Shown here in pieces: positions 21,990-33,979 of a stretch of DNA of 64,000 nucleotides. Within the stretch, counting starts at the first letter, position 1; every line of letters starts with the position of its first letter. Made by a program: the position numbers and the translations under genes. This stretch comes from Monilinia fructicola. Lineage: Eukaryota; Ascomycota; Leotiomycetes; Helotiales; Sclerotiniaceae. The stretch covers positions 124,001 to 188,000 of the forward strand of contig VICG01000008.1 of NCBI GenBank assembly GCA_008692225.1, in the 5' to 3' direction. The notes under the pieces are model-generated. The model had not been told where the DNA came from and made no database searches. It was given only the letters and a program-made list of their open reading frames with translations.

Positions 21990-24985
21990 CTGTATGGATC
22001 TTATAATCCGATTTTCCAATCTATAGCAACTAAACACTTGTCCAGACTCGCCCTGGGACCACTGTTCATGATGCGCTTCTCGGCCCTCGATTTCTATCAG
22101 AGTAGCCAGTCATATATAGTATCTTCTTCGCTTGCAGAGATGGTTCACCAAAAAAAAAAAATCGAACTGATGATTCAGAGGTTTTATGTCGAGAGATATA
22201 TCGATTAGTCCACTCATTTACAGTTGCCAACTAGAGACATTGCAAACAAATATCTTGAGCTATTATCGATATCAATCCGAATCAGAAGGTCAGTTGATCA
22301 AATGTGAGAAAATCGAGTTCTGGCCTAGAGTCCAAAGAGGTACTTTGGATAGAACGTGATATCAAAGGAGGTTCTCCGATCACGATACCTCCAATGAGAT
22401 TGTATGTGAGGGTATCATGTAGTATAAAACCGAGGACTTCTTATGTATTTGATATTCCGAATTTATAGATTCGTCACTGGTAGGTGTGAAGTAGCAGGGT
22501 GATTGGTCTAAACACAGCTAGCTGTATTTGCGATTCCGCAGATGTCGTATGGGGGGATGACTTGTTTTATCGGAGCTGTCTTCGGGGCTCTAGGTGAATC
22601 ACTTCTGAAATTGGTCAAATATTGGAGAGTCCCGTTGGCCAATAAAACTTGAAGATATCGATGCTCAAGAGAGCTATGAAATGATGGAGGTGATAATCAA
22701 GATCGATAATGAGAGATATCCTTCCAAATGAGGGATTTAGATGCTTCATTCCGTTATTGAACGTGCAATTTATCACGGAATGTGAGACGGCTCAGCAGCA
22801 CCTATATCGTTCAGAGTTTGGGAATGGCTTTTATTTTATCTTTCATGGTGATCCAAATAGTTTCTTGATAGCTTGAGTATTGAACAATTATAGCTGCAGT
22901 TCCACCAGTGTTCATCTTGGATAGTACAGAGCTTTTGCATGGCGATGGGCATGGCGAAGGGCATAATAGTGAGGCGGCCATCTCCAGAAAGTAAATTAGA
23001 ATGCCTATCTTCGTTGGGTTCTAACTTACTTGGCGTACAAGAATGCCTGTACCGATGAATATCAAAAGTTGATGAGTTTTCTTTCGAGCAACTCAATTTT
23101 TCCATGGGACTCCTTGTTTCTCGAAGATCTCATTGGATTGCTCGGTTTCTAGTCACACAGGAAAGACCTTGTAAGTTTTTAATGACTTGATGGATTCTAC
23201 GCTCCATGTTAATGTAAGGTATAAAACGACGACGAAGACTTCATCCCATGTCAGTTCCATAGCTCACACATACATCTCAATCTTCTATCCCATACCTAAT
23301 TCGAGAATGGTATTAGAATGAGAGTATTCTTCTACCTCAGCCAACAGCCGTTTAACATCGGCTCTTCTAGTGCAGCAGACGCTTTGAAGAACCAAAATAT
23401 TGAGTTCCCGGTGGAATCCAGGGATTTCTTGAGATGGATATGTGAAGATGTATGATTTGTGATTCCAACTTTGAAGGTATAAAGGAAGGTGTAGTCCATA
23501 GTCCATATCAACTGAGAAGTAAGAGGGTGAGAGTAGACGTGGGAGAAGAACCAGGGGGGTTTTAAGAACGGTATTTGGTGAAACCAGGTGCTGGTTCTGG
23601 TAAGATTTATATGTATATCACGAATCTGAAATTGAGTCAATGGAGATAAAAATTTCTGGAAAAAACTATAGCACATTGTTCCCGATAATATGGAAAAATG
23701 AAACTTGATGACGTTTATTTAATATGAATCATAAAATAAAGGGAAAAGCCTAGAATGATGATAATCCTGTAGTTATACTTAAAACAGAGGATCAGGAAAG
23801 TTTGGCGGAACCTCAACCTTACATCTATCGACTATCCTCAGCTGCAACAGGTTGATTATATCAAAGACCTGATGAAAATTTTCTGGATAATCTCTAAAAC
23901 CTAGGCAAGTTCTGGTCGTGGCAGTAGAGATGACTTTATAGTAGCAAATGGAAAACTGGAAAGATTCAACTAGAGTATGACCCAGCCCCTATCTTTGGAA
24001 CTTTGCCTATACATAACCATAGCTCGGTTGTAAAAAAAATTGGCCAGCTGGCTTCGACTGTAGAATTCATATGATAAGCGTACCTAGTTCTTGAGATACA
24101 AGACTTCTCGCAATGACAAGACTTTCAGGATGGATTACCGGGACGAGATGACAATTCCCAGAAGCTTTCCGAAAATCACACTGGAGATAACTTTCTAGCT
24201 CAAGTGTTTGGAGGAAATGCTTGCACTAACAACGGATGTATCCTCTGATATATTGCAGATACGTGAACATACCACCGAGGACTAACCAGAATAATCCAAC
24301 CCGTCCTCGAACCCAATTACTCGCGCCTCAGCTCATCAGAATCGACTCATCACGACTTTTGAACTCTTCGAGAGAAACCAATATAAGCGCTAGGAAGTCT
24401 AACCCTATATATTTGAGTCGTACCTCCGAGAGAAAAGAGTTCATGGGCTCTTATAGATTCGTAATTTTGAGAATACAACAGGAATTGGGTATATGGATTA
24501 CATTTGGAATATACCGCAGATGAAAACATGAAACTGTGATATCTTCCCAATATGAAGTAGTGACGAGTAGAATGCTTTGCTGTATTGGAATCGCAGAGTA
24601 TCGCATTTTTTTCATTTTTTTTTTGCATAGCAGGATGTCTATTTTGGACAAGAGATGGAGCACCAGGTGAAGCTATGCGCGAGACAAAGTAGATGGAATA
24701 CCGTATAGGCAGTTTGACATCCTACAAAAGGACAGCAAAATCATTGAAGGGAAAATAGTCTATCATGCGATGATGAAAATTAGGGTCGCTTCGTCGCTTC
24801 ATTTAGATCCATCTATTCAGTTTGTTACAATATCAAGACACTTCAGTCGCCCATTTTTCTACTTTCGTTCTGGGTGGAAAACTTGTGATATGTATTAAAA
24901 GAAGATTGAACATGATATACAAAGAATGAATGCAATATGTCCTCCCTACTTCTGACCAATAGATTCCACCATCACGCAAATGAAG
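21990..24985. other. No recognisable gene (about 3 kb)
   Basis: Short frames on both strands (for example 22836-23105 and 23332-23676 minus) lack motifs and splice structure. Nothing I can support. Confidence 0.4.
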
Positions 24986-24988
24986 TCA

Positions 24989-26769
24989 TCAGACTCTTCT
25001 CTCCCATTTAAAATACAGTTTGTCTGGATGCAACAATTGCAATAACAATCTGAAACCGGTGATCTCCTCAATTAATGCCTTCAATCTCTTTCTGGCATCT
25101 TCCTCACTTTCTCCCTCAAGCTGGACGGGCTTAACTTTGTAATCTTTGAATAAGCCCACTAGAACACCCACAAATTCAACTTGGGAAAACTTCTTTCCAG
25201 GGCAAACTCTTGCACCGCCAGACCAAGCAATAAATGGATTTGATGCCTTTGGGAATTCAAGGAACTTTTCAGCGGCCAGATTTGAAGTCTTCGGGGGCGG
25301 TGGAGATGTGAGTGTTGGTTCGGATGAAGAAGTAGAAGTTGCTATGATCCAGCGAGATGGTTCCCAAGCAAGGGAGTTGGATCCCCAATGGCGAGGATGT
25401 GTATGCATTGCTGAATAACTGGGGATGATCATGGTGTTGGGTGGAAGCACGTGAGTTGAGTCGTTCACTTTGAGCTCTCGTGGTTCGGGGCCACTGGTTT
25501 TGACTATGGCTACTGGTGTGTAAAGTCTTACCGTTTCGTACTGTTTTGCATCGAATTAGTAATTGTCAAATGGCTCATTTGGAAGGCATCTGCATAGCTT
25601 ACTGTAACAGCAAGACAACGCTTCAGGCGAGGAAATATCTCTGTGTAGTTTGAAGTTTCTGGATCTTGATCACCAAATACTTCTGCAATCTCTTCTGCAA
25701 TCCAGTCTTGAACATCAGGACGAGTAGCAATCAACGCGATACCGAAAGCCAAAGTATTGGCAGTGGTGTCATGACCAGCAAAATTAAACACGAAGATATT
25801 GCCGTAGATCTCCTGTTCGGTCAAGCCACCTTGACTGGTGCCTTCCTTGCCCTCTGCTTGAGATGCGCGTACAAGTGAAGTCATCAGATTGCTACCGTGT
25901 GTACTTCCATCCGCTGCAGCTCGCTTTCCTTCTTCATATGCATTTGTCATATAGTTCTGGAAGGTAACCGTTGCTTCATGAAGTGGCCTCCAACTTTTTG
26001 GCAACCACCACTTATCCAAATTGTTTGGACCCAGTGCAACCAATGCGATACAATTATCCAATATCAACTTCAAAGCATCTCGAATGTTAGCAGATCCTTT
26101 AGTAGATGACTCTTCTTCTGCTCCTTGAAATGGATATGACTTCCCAAAGCCAGCACTAGACATCACGTGTAATGATAGTGTACGTGTATCATCGCCAATA
26201 GTATTGATCGCAGACTTGGATGACCAATACTTTCGCATTCCAGTTGCCTGACGAATCACTTCTGACCAGACTATTTCGTTGTTGTTTTCGTTAAAACATG
26301 TGGCTGTGATTTTACGATGACGCTGCCATTGTGCTCCCTCTGTTGTTCCGAGATTAGGTCCAAATACATTCAACATCTCCAACATCTCCGTTGGTCTAGT
26401 GAATTCTCTACTACGCGCATTGATATCGATCAATGTCTCTGCATTGCAAAGTTGTAGCCAATTCTTGCCTGGAGTAACGAGAATAAATGCATCACCCAAC
26501 TCCTGATGAGCTCGGTATCGATCGCGAATTTCCCATCCTCGGTAATTGAAACGAGTAAAGTTTTTGGTCAAAGGGAGGTGTTTGAAATATGGTAGAATCT
26601 TGGTATCAACGGCCATCCAAAGAGGATTACCAGAGTCGATAGGCAAAATTACGAGAGGGAGGCCAGTCTTCCTGGCTATATTGTAGTTGACTGCCAAAGA
26701 ATACAACACGTACGAAATCCATCCCGCCACTGGGACGACAAATGCTAGGAATAATGAATAGCCAGCCAT
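24989..26769 (-). CDS. Cytochrome P450 monooxygenase
   Basis: ER-anchored heme monooxygenase, substrate unknown. Exons 26769-25603 and 25540-24989 are joined across a 62-nt intron (25541-25602; GTAAGC donor, CTAAT branch-like site, CAG acceptor), giving 572 aa, usual for fungal microsomal P450s. An N-terminal hydrophobic anchor spans residues 5-28. The I-helix motif AGHDTT is at 331-336. The ExxR motif ETVR (391-394) begins only after splicing, which supports the intron. RHWG...EPSRW is the PERF-region equivalent, and the heme-binding loop WSGGARVCPG has its Cys at about 502, with Trp in place of the usual Phe. It is intact, with no frameshift. The next genes include a DHA2 transporter and two more P450s, but no biosynthetic core enzyme. 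Confidence 0.92.
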
Positions 26770-26989
26770 GATTGTTGACTAAACAAAAATAGCAGGTTTG
26801 ATGAGGGATGATATTCACAAACCAGGGAGAAGAATTTCAAAGCTTCGTGTTGTCGATGATTCCACGGGCGATCAATCCAAAAATGGAAAAATGGAACTTT
26901 GCCCACAATTCAATTCAAAGTAGATGATGTTGAATGCAATGAAGAGGCACAGCGCCTAAATAAATTACAAGGAAATTATTCCCTAGAAT

Positions 26990-28180
26990 GAGAATGCGGG
27001 CGGGTGGCACATTCGCTTAATAGAGATCATACCGACCAACCAAATCATTAGAATCCTCTACTTATTTAATAAATTAAAATTAAACATATATAAGATATAT
27101 TATAAAAATTTAGGCCGGTAGAAGTCAAACTCCTATCTGTATATAATGCTTACCTATGAACCTATAGTATATAAAGTTAATAAAGCTAATAGAAGTTTTT
27201 ATAATAATTATTTGATTATTATAAGAATACGATATTAATTTTATTATTATAGCTTTTTTAAAGTATAATTATAAAGGTAAAAGAATCTAAAAAAAATATT
27301 AAATAAATTTATAGAAAAAGAAATATTATACTTAAAAATATTTTAAATAATAAAGAACTAATTAGTATATATTTAAAAGAAATTTTTAGTATTGTAGTTT
27401 AATAGAGGATATTAATATATATTTATTTAAAAAAATTAAATTACTTAAAGTATATATTCTTTAGAAACTTTATATCTATTTTAAATAGAATAAAAAAGTA
27501 TATTTAATACTATTTAATTATATATAAAAAGTAATTAAGGTTTATTTTAAACACTTAAAATGCTTTTTAGAGTGTTTAATAAAATTATAAAATTATAGGA
27601 TTTAAAATTAAAATTTATATACGAATACAAATTTTTTTTTCTTTTAAAGTTTTAACTATATTTAATATATAAAATTTTATATTTAAATCCTTAATTTAAT
27701 ATATTTTTATACCTTCTAAAGAGGTTTCTATAACGAAAATCAATACTACTACTATTACTACTACTATTATAAAAATTTATATATATAAGCTTTTAGTAAT
27801 TCTTAATTATAGTTAAACCTAGTTATATTAGACTAGGTTATATCGAAATCCTAGTTATACTATAATTTATTTTCGTTTATATTATATTTTATATCCAAGT
27901 AAGGGAATTTTTTAAAATTTTAATATAATTAATTAGGGTATTTTAATATAATTTTTAATAGGTTTTCTAATTAATATATAATTTAAATTTAATAATTTAT
28001 AAAAAAAAGTTTATTATATAATCTTATTTAGATTTTACCTTATATAAAGTATATATAAAGTCTATTATATATTCCTCGAATCTTAAAAAAATTACCTTTT
28101 AAATTATAAGTATTTACTTATATAAAAGCTATTTTCACTCTAAATAACCAATCAGATTGAATCATTCATAGTATATACGA
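26990..28180. other. AT-rich RIP-like island
   Basis: From about 27050 to 28150 the sequence is almost only A and T with no coding frame; TATTAGACTAGGTTATAT and similar short palindromes occur near 27825. A less degraded segment (CCGGTAGAAGTCAAACTCCT) at 27115-27165 suggests an old mobile element. Confidence 0.7.
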
Positions 28181-29197
28181 ACCATCTAATATGTCCGCTC
28201 GCATTCTAGAGGATAGAAGAATCACTAAGAAATTTCAACCTCGCCGCCTCCGGGGATTTAGAGAGCTACGGTAAGATTATTATAGTCGAGTAAATTTATA
28301 GAGTATATAAAAGTATGTATTGATGTTTTTGAAGTAAACTTAATTCCAAATGATTTCCAAATTCAATTTATTATATTTTTTTAGAACACCCAGTCGAACC
28401 AAAAATTGTTCAGCCCAATAGATCTAATCTTCCTTAGGTAACATCAAGGTATTTCAAGTTATCAGGAGATACCCGCACGTAGCTATCCACTAATGTATTC
28501 TCAAGGTACAAGTAGTAGGTAGTAAGGTACCTACTACCTAGTAGATACACATAAGCACTACTCAAGTTTTCAAACCGTTGCATAAGCGGGCTCATATCTT
28601 TCAGGATAGCCCCCAAATCATATCTCAGACCGGACAAATCGCCATTCAGGAAGTTACGCAATTAGACTCCCGTTTATGGAGTATTGCCGGTCTACAACAA
28701 TGGGGACGGGTAACTCATGTCGGTAAAGTGCAAACTCGGTGAACAATACAGGTACAGTCGTAGGTCCTGTAAAGGGCAGAGACGCAGATGAGACGATTAA
28801 ATTTGGTGGCTATTCACTGTGTCCATGATGGGGGAATTACTCATTGTCCTGTCCCGCCCTGTCCTGCACTGGGCTGGGCTGTACATGCTGATTCACGGTC
28901 CCATACAGTAAGCTATCCGTCACCCCGCTCACGCACATATCGTACATATCGCACATATCGCTACACTAATTCTACTACCCGTGCTCAGCCGTGCTCAAGA
29001 TGTTAGCATGATATCAGACCTACTCAATTCACAGGAAAACCTACGCCAAGAAGTAGTCGAAACATCCTCTCTAACTTCTGAGAAACTTTAAACACAATCC
29101 AAGGTATAACAACAAGTCCATTTACCTCGACATCTGAATTGGGTATTCTTTCCTGCTACCCCATACAACAACCTCACATTTGTAACCAAACTCAAAG
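28181..29197. other. Intergenic stretch between AT-rich island and membrane-protein relic
   Basis: A 27-codon Arg-rich frame at 28191 ends in a GTAAG donor-like site; nothing supports it as a gene. A TAGTAGGTAGTAAGGTACCT cluster lies near 28508-28540 and CACATATCGTACATATCG direct repeats near 28933-28958. Confidence 0.35.
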
Positions 29198-29662
29198 ATG
29201 CATTTCCCCGCCCTCCTCGCCGACCAGGGCCTGACCCAACTTCAACACTCCAGTCAACCCGAAGCTACTCGTACTTCTTCTATTCAGATATCATGCATCC
29301 TTTTGGTTGCTCTTGGTATGGTCGCAAAGATTGCTTTTGCGGTTGAAAGTCTAGATTGGTGGGATTGTGAGTATTCTACTTTTCATACCCTTGAAAAGAT
29401 GAATGAAGCGTGACTAACTAGGGTTTCTTAGATGCGGTTCTCTGCTTTTTGGTATGTATAATAATATTTGGGCATTCAAATGTCTCAAAACTCACATCAA
29501 TCTTAGACTGGCATCTGGTATTCTCGTCGGCCAACTACATATGTCGTTTTGTAAGCATGCAGGTGGGATCTGATAGGTCTTGGCGTTGGCGCCGGTGGGA
29601 AGGATACGAAATATGGGCGTAGTTACGATTTGGGTTTGGGTTACCATGGGATCTTGACATGA
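29198..29662 (+). pseudogene. Truncated relic of a membrane-protein gene
   Basis: A model with exons 29198-29366, 29432-29451 and 29507 onward uses GTGAGT and GTATGT donors and TTAG acceptors, and reads a hydrophobic segment (ISCILLVALGMVAKIAF), SLDWWDYAVLCFL and TGIWYSRRPTTYVVL before TAA at 29552-29554. The same frame continues beyond it (ACRWDLIGLGVGAGGKDTKY) to TGA 29660-29662, so the TAA may be a mutated CAA. The WDDY-like element and the LGVG segment resemble the start of fungal rhodopsin-domain membrane proteins such as the one at 37776. The rest of such a protein is absent. Confidence 0.4.
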
Positions 29663-29990
29663 ATTAAGGGGCTAAACGGGAACATATGACACGGATGCAT
29701 GGATTTATTCAATACTGGTCGGCGCAATGGGAATCACGAAAGCATGCATTGAACGATATAGGAATGAAGAAAGAGCGAGTAAATTGAATATGAAATACAT
29801 TCCTCAGATCGGTTACATTTATTCACTGAAGAAAATCGTCGAAAAGCAAGTTTCGTTTTCTTGACTATGACGATGATCAAGACTGGTATTGTATACGTTC
29901 TTTTATATCAATAAGAAAGAGTATTACGCTAGATATTTATACAACCTCAAATTTCTCCGAACCACCGATGACCGTCGCCGAGCTCCCTAA

Positions 29991-31799
29991 CTAATTAGAG
30001 TTTCTCTCTTCTTTCTCTTTCCTCCTTTCCTCTGCCACCTTTTTGAGATTGAACCATTGCATCCCGCAAGCAAATGGCAATGACAAACTAGCCGCTGCCA
30101 AAGCATAATACATCGCATCCCTAATGGCAACGGTATAAGCTTCTCTCAATGCGCTTAAGAGGATCGAGGAGCCGCCAGCCAAATCTTGTAAACCAGTAGC
30201 ACCGACCTTAATCACCGCTTCTGCAGATACAGCGGAAGTGTGAGCTGGTACACTGGTTTGCAACCTTGAGAGGAAGAGAGATTGTGCGATGGAGACGGAG
30301 ACTGAGGAACCTATCTGGTACATGAATACAGCAATTGCATTTCCAGTGGGAGCATCCTCTTCGCTCAACACAATCTGGAGTGCGGTATAAGGAAGTTGCT
30401 GCGCCATTCCAGTTCCCCATCCATTGATTACCATGTAAGCGGCCCACCGGACGGTCGAAGTACTGGTATCAATAGTGGTGAGAAGTCCAGCGCCGACCAT
30501 TGCAATCATTGTTCCAAGAATCATATATGGGACATAATATCCCCATTTCGTAACAACGGCCCCAGTGAGCGACAATCCAATGATCTGCGGGAGAACTATT
30601 GCGATGAAGCGGGTGCCGCTCTCGATTGCAGTGACGCCTTGAATGGATTGAAAGTATATGGGGAGATAGTAGGCGTAAACAAAGCTCATCATGCCAAATA
30701 ACATGAGAAATATGCTACCCATGAAGATGGATCGTTGGCGCAAAATTCGTAAAGGAATTGTGGCATGTTCACCCCGTTTCCATTGTAGGGCGGCAAAAGA
30801 TATGATCAGCAAACCAAAACCAACGAATAGTCCAATAACTTTAGAAGATCGCCATGGCATTGTCTGTCCTCCCCATTGTAATGCCAGAAGAAGGCAGTAT
30901 ATTGCTCCCAGAAATAGTAGAACTCCGAAGACATCCATGCGTCTCAATTTTGTGGAAAGGTTCAAGGAACGATTCGAGTTCTTCGTGCCGCTAATTCGAA
31001 AGAAGAACATGATAAAGACAAGCACAACAGCACCCATGGGTACATTTCTATCCTTCGGTCAGTACATGTCGACCCGACACTTCAAAGGGACTTACATCCA
31101 GAAACACCACCTCCAATTTACCTTATCGGTGAAGACACCGCCAAGTACAGGCCCAATACAAACGCTAATGGCAAAGGAACTAATAACTATACCCTGATAC
31201 ATAGGTCTTTTTTCTAACTCTACCACGAAATTTACGATAGCCAGGCTTCCTTGATAAATGCCTGCTGCCCCAAGACCAAGAACAGATCGGCCCCCAATGA
31301 GAACACTCGATGACGGTGCTGCGGCACATAATATCGATCCCACTACATCAAGTCAGAAACAGTCACGTTATTCAGTAATGATCCATAACTCACACTCAAA
31401 CAGAGCTATCGATCCCATATACACGATCTTGGGATCGAAGTACTTGTACAGATTACCAAACAATGGTTGAAAAGCTGTGACGGTGAGGAGATACGCGGAG
31501 CCATACCAGGCGACATCATCTAAGGCGTGGAAATCAGACGTAATTCGCGGAATAGCAACGGCAATAATGTTCATATCCAACGCCAGCAGAAAAATACCCA
31601 AGCATAGAGACCCGATGACAGCCGCGAGACGCCATGAGTGAAGGAAAAGGCTGTCGGATTCGGAGCTTTCGAGGTTTGAGGGGCTTGATGTACCCGTAAC
31701 GGTCACCGCGCTCGCACCTTTGTCGATAAACTCGGTTTCCTTACTGCACAGAGCTCTGCCTTGTTGCAGTGTCATGGTTAGCCGTTGATGGTAAACCAC
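29991..31799 (-). CDS. MFS transporter, DHA2 drug:H+ antiporter type
   Basis: A plasma-membrane exporter of drugs or metabolites is expected. Exons are 31799-31394, 31342-31096 and 31047-29991, with introns of 51 and 48 nt (GTGAGT and GTAAGT donors), giving 569 aa, the length of 14-helix DHA2 proteins. After a hydrophilic N-terminus, LALDMNIIAVAIPRITSDF is the DHA2 motif in helix 1. The first splice restores FELGSILCAAAPSS and the second restores FWINVPMGAV, both family-conserved blocks, which supports the model. The C-terminus is basic and short. No frameshift. Two P450s flank it at 24989 and 33980, which would suit a metabolite exporter, but no core biosynthetic gene is seen. The start chosen is the first ATG; the second Met (residue 9) is also possible. 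Confidence 0.92.
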
Positions 31800-32049
31800 T
31801 TGAAGTCTTGAAATATTCGTATGACAACGTATGATATGTGTGCAAGTGAGGTCAAAGATATGGGTAGTGCGTCAACACCTGGACTTTCACGAAGTGTGCA
31901 AACCCCTTATCAATCGCCATTTCTGAATGGGGAGAAATTACATGAAAACAGCAAGTTGTCACAGTTTGTCTACTGGGGGATAACTGTGGGACATTGAATG
32001 CATCGTAGACGTTGGAAAGCCCTGATTAATAGTGGATGGCATTATTCCA

Positions 32050-33350
32050 AATCGATCTTCGTTCTAGGGTTGTATAAATTATATATTTTAATATATTTTA
32101 AGTAATAAATATATAATTCCATGTTATAATTAATGCTTAAAATATTATACTAAGCCTATTATGTATAAGCAAATATAATCACGTTACGTTCTTTACTTTT
32201 TTTATTTAATAAGATCGTTAGAATAAAGAAAAGTAAAGTAGAATCTAAGGAATTTTTAAATAGGAATAAGAATTCGTTTTGTAAAAAAAGACTTTGAATA
32301 AATTATATTAACGTATTTTACTTAATATATTAAAAATAGATATTAAATTAAGAAACGATGAATAATAATATCCTTTATACTTTTAAAATTTAATATATAT
32401 ATAATTTATAACTATACTATAAGTAATTTAATCTAATAAGTCATTATTAGCTATTTAGAAATTAAAGTAGCTTTCTTTAATACTTATAATAAAAAGATTT
32501 ATTTAACTTAATTCTTTAAATTCTTGAGATCTTTTTTAAAAACGATTATTATAAAAATTTAATAATAGTATTTTTATATATAGATTTTTATACTATATTT
32601 TATAAATATTAGATTTCATTCTATTAAATAAGTAGTAATACTTTACAATATTTTTAGAATTCTAATAATTTAATTAATTATAAAGACCCCTACTAAGCAA
32701 GCGTATTAAGTCCTAATTGTCTAGGGGTAGCTTCTAATATAAAAAAACTAAAGACAAGCTATCTTATTAATTAGTAAAAATTATAAATTTATTAATTAAC
32801 TTAAATAAGCGATGTTATTATTTGGGAATCTATAGATAGATTTTAAAGGTATATATACTATATATTAAAGACTTTTTTTAATTATTTAATTAGATCTACT
32901 CTTTTACTTTTAAAATACCTTTACTTAGTATTGTTTTAAGTCTATTTCGGGGTAAAATTTATAAAATTGTATATCTTTCAAATTCTTTTTGATATATTAT
33001 AAAACTTTTATTTTTAAGAATTTAAATATATTCCACGTTTGTTTTTTAATTTAATAATACTATAATGTATTGTTTATAATTTTTAATAAATTCGTTGATT
33101 TGTTATAATCTTTTAAAATAAATCCCGTTTTCAATCTATTTTACCCTGGCATAGACCCAAAACAACACCAAGTAATATTTACTTAAAATATCTCTACCCT
33201 TATCTAAAATGAATTGAACATACACTTTCAAGCATGCTAATATATCCACATATATATTTGCTTCAAGCAATATTACTTATATATTACAACGAAGTTGATG
33301 AATATATGTTATTAAAAAGTATTATAAATAACGACCCTACTTCGTTCGTA
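32050..33350. other. AT-rich RIP-like island
   Basis: About 1.3 kb of A+T-dominated DNA with no coding frame. Contains the MITE copy at 32924-33172. Confidence 0.75.
32924..33172. mobile_element. MITE copy 1 (249 bp, TA-flanked)
   Basis: The left end CTTAGTATTGTTTTAAGTCT and the inverted right end CTTGGTGTTGTTTTGGGTCT match over about 35 bp with mostly G/A-type differences. TA flanks both ends (32922-32923, 33173-33174). A second, reversed copy lies at about 60753-60972. No coding capacity; Tc1/mariner-derived MITE is the likely class. Confidence 0.75.
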
Positions 33351-33979
33351 TGGTAGTCAGTCTAATTTAAAGCCTGAGGGTAACGAAATGTATATCCGTC
33401 CGCGTTGGTACTGTCCTGTATCAATCATCTTGACATGCAAATATCAACGCGCATGACACCAAGCAGGGGATTTCATCCCTGTCAGCCGATGTGACAATGC
33501 AGTACTACAAGTTTTAGTGCGCAGCTTCTTACGAGTACAGGCGTACAGAAATATGATTTTGATGTCAAAATGTGGTCCATGCAGGAAAGTTCCTAAACCT
33601 CGAATCAATTGTAGGACGATGCCTCATTTGGGTAATATATCACCACGATAGTTCGTGGCAGTGATTTGTGATGGCATCCAAGGCAGAATTTGAATATTCA
33701 TTGAGGCCCAGGTGATGGGCCGATCTAGGACGCATCGTCGGACATTGAGAATTGGAACAGGAACCCCATAGCACAATAAGCACTATGTGACTAGTATTGA
33801 TGAAGTCGGCTTGTGGTCAACAGTGGAGGCAGAAGTGTGAAATGTATATCTACTTATGTCGATCTCATCCGATCATCACTTGAAAAGATTGTCCTATACT
33901 CCTCTCGTTTCCATAATCATCTCATTGTTACATCAGATTCTCTACTTTTACAAAGCTCATCTTAGCGCAGGCTTTCACG

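Noticed and set aside
27110..27175. tRNA-like sequence in the AT-rich island
   Set aside because: A GGCCGGTAGAAGTC-type segment looked tRNA-like, but no full cloverleaf with acceptor pairing and box A/B could be formed.
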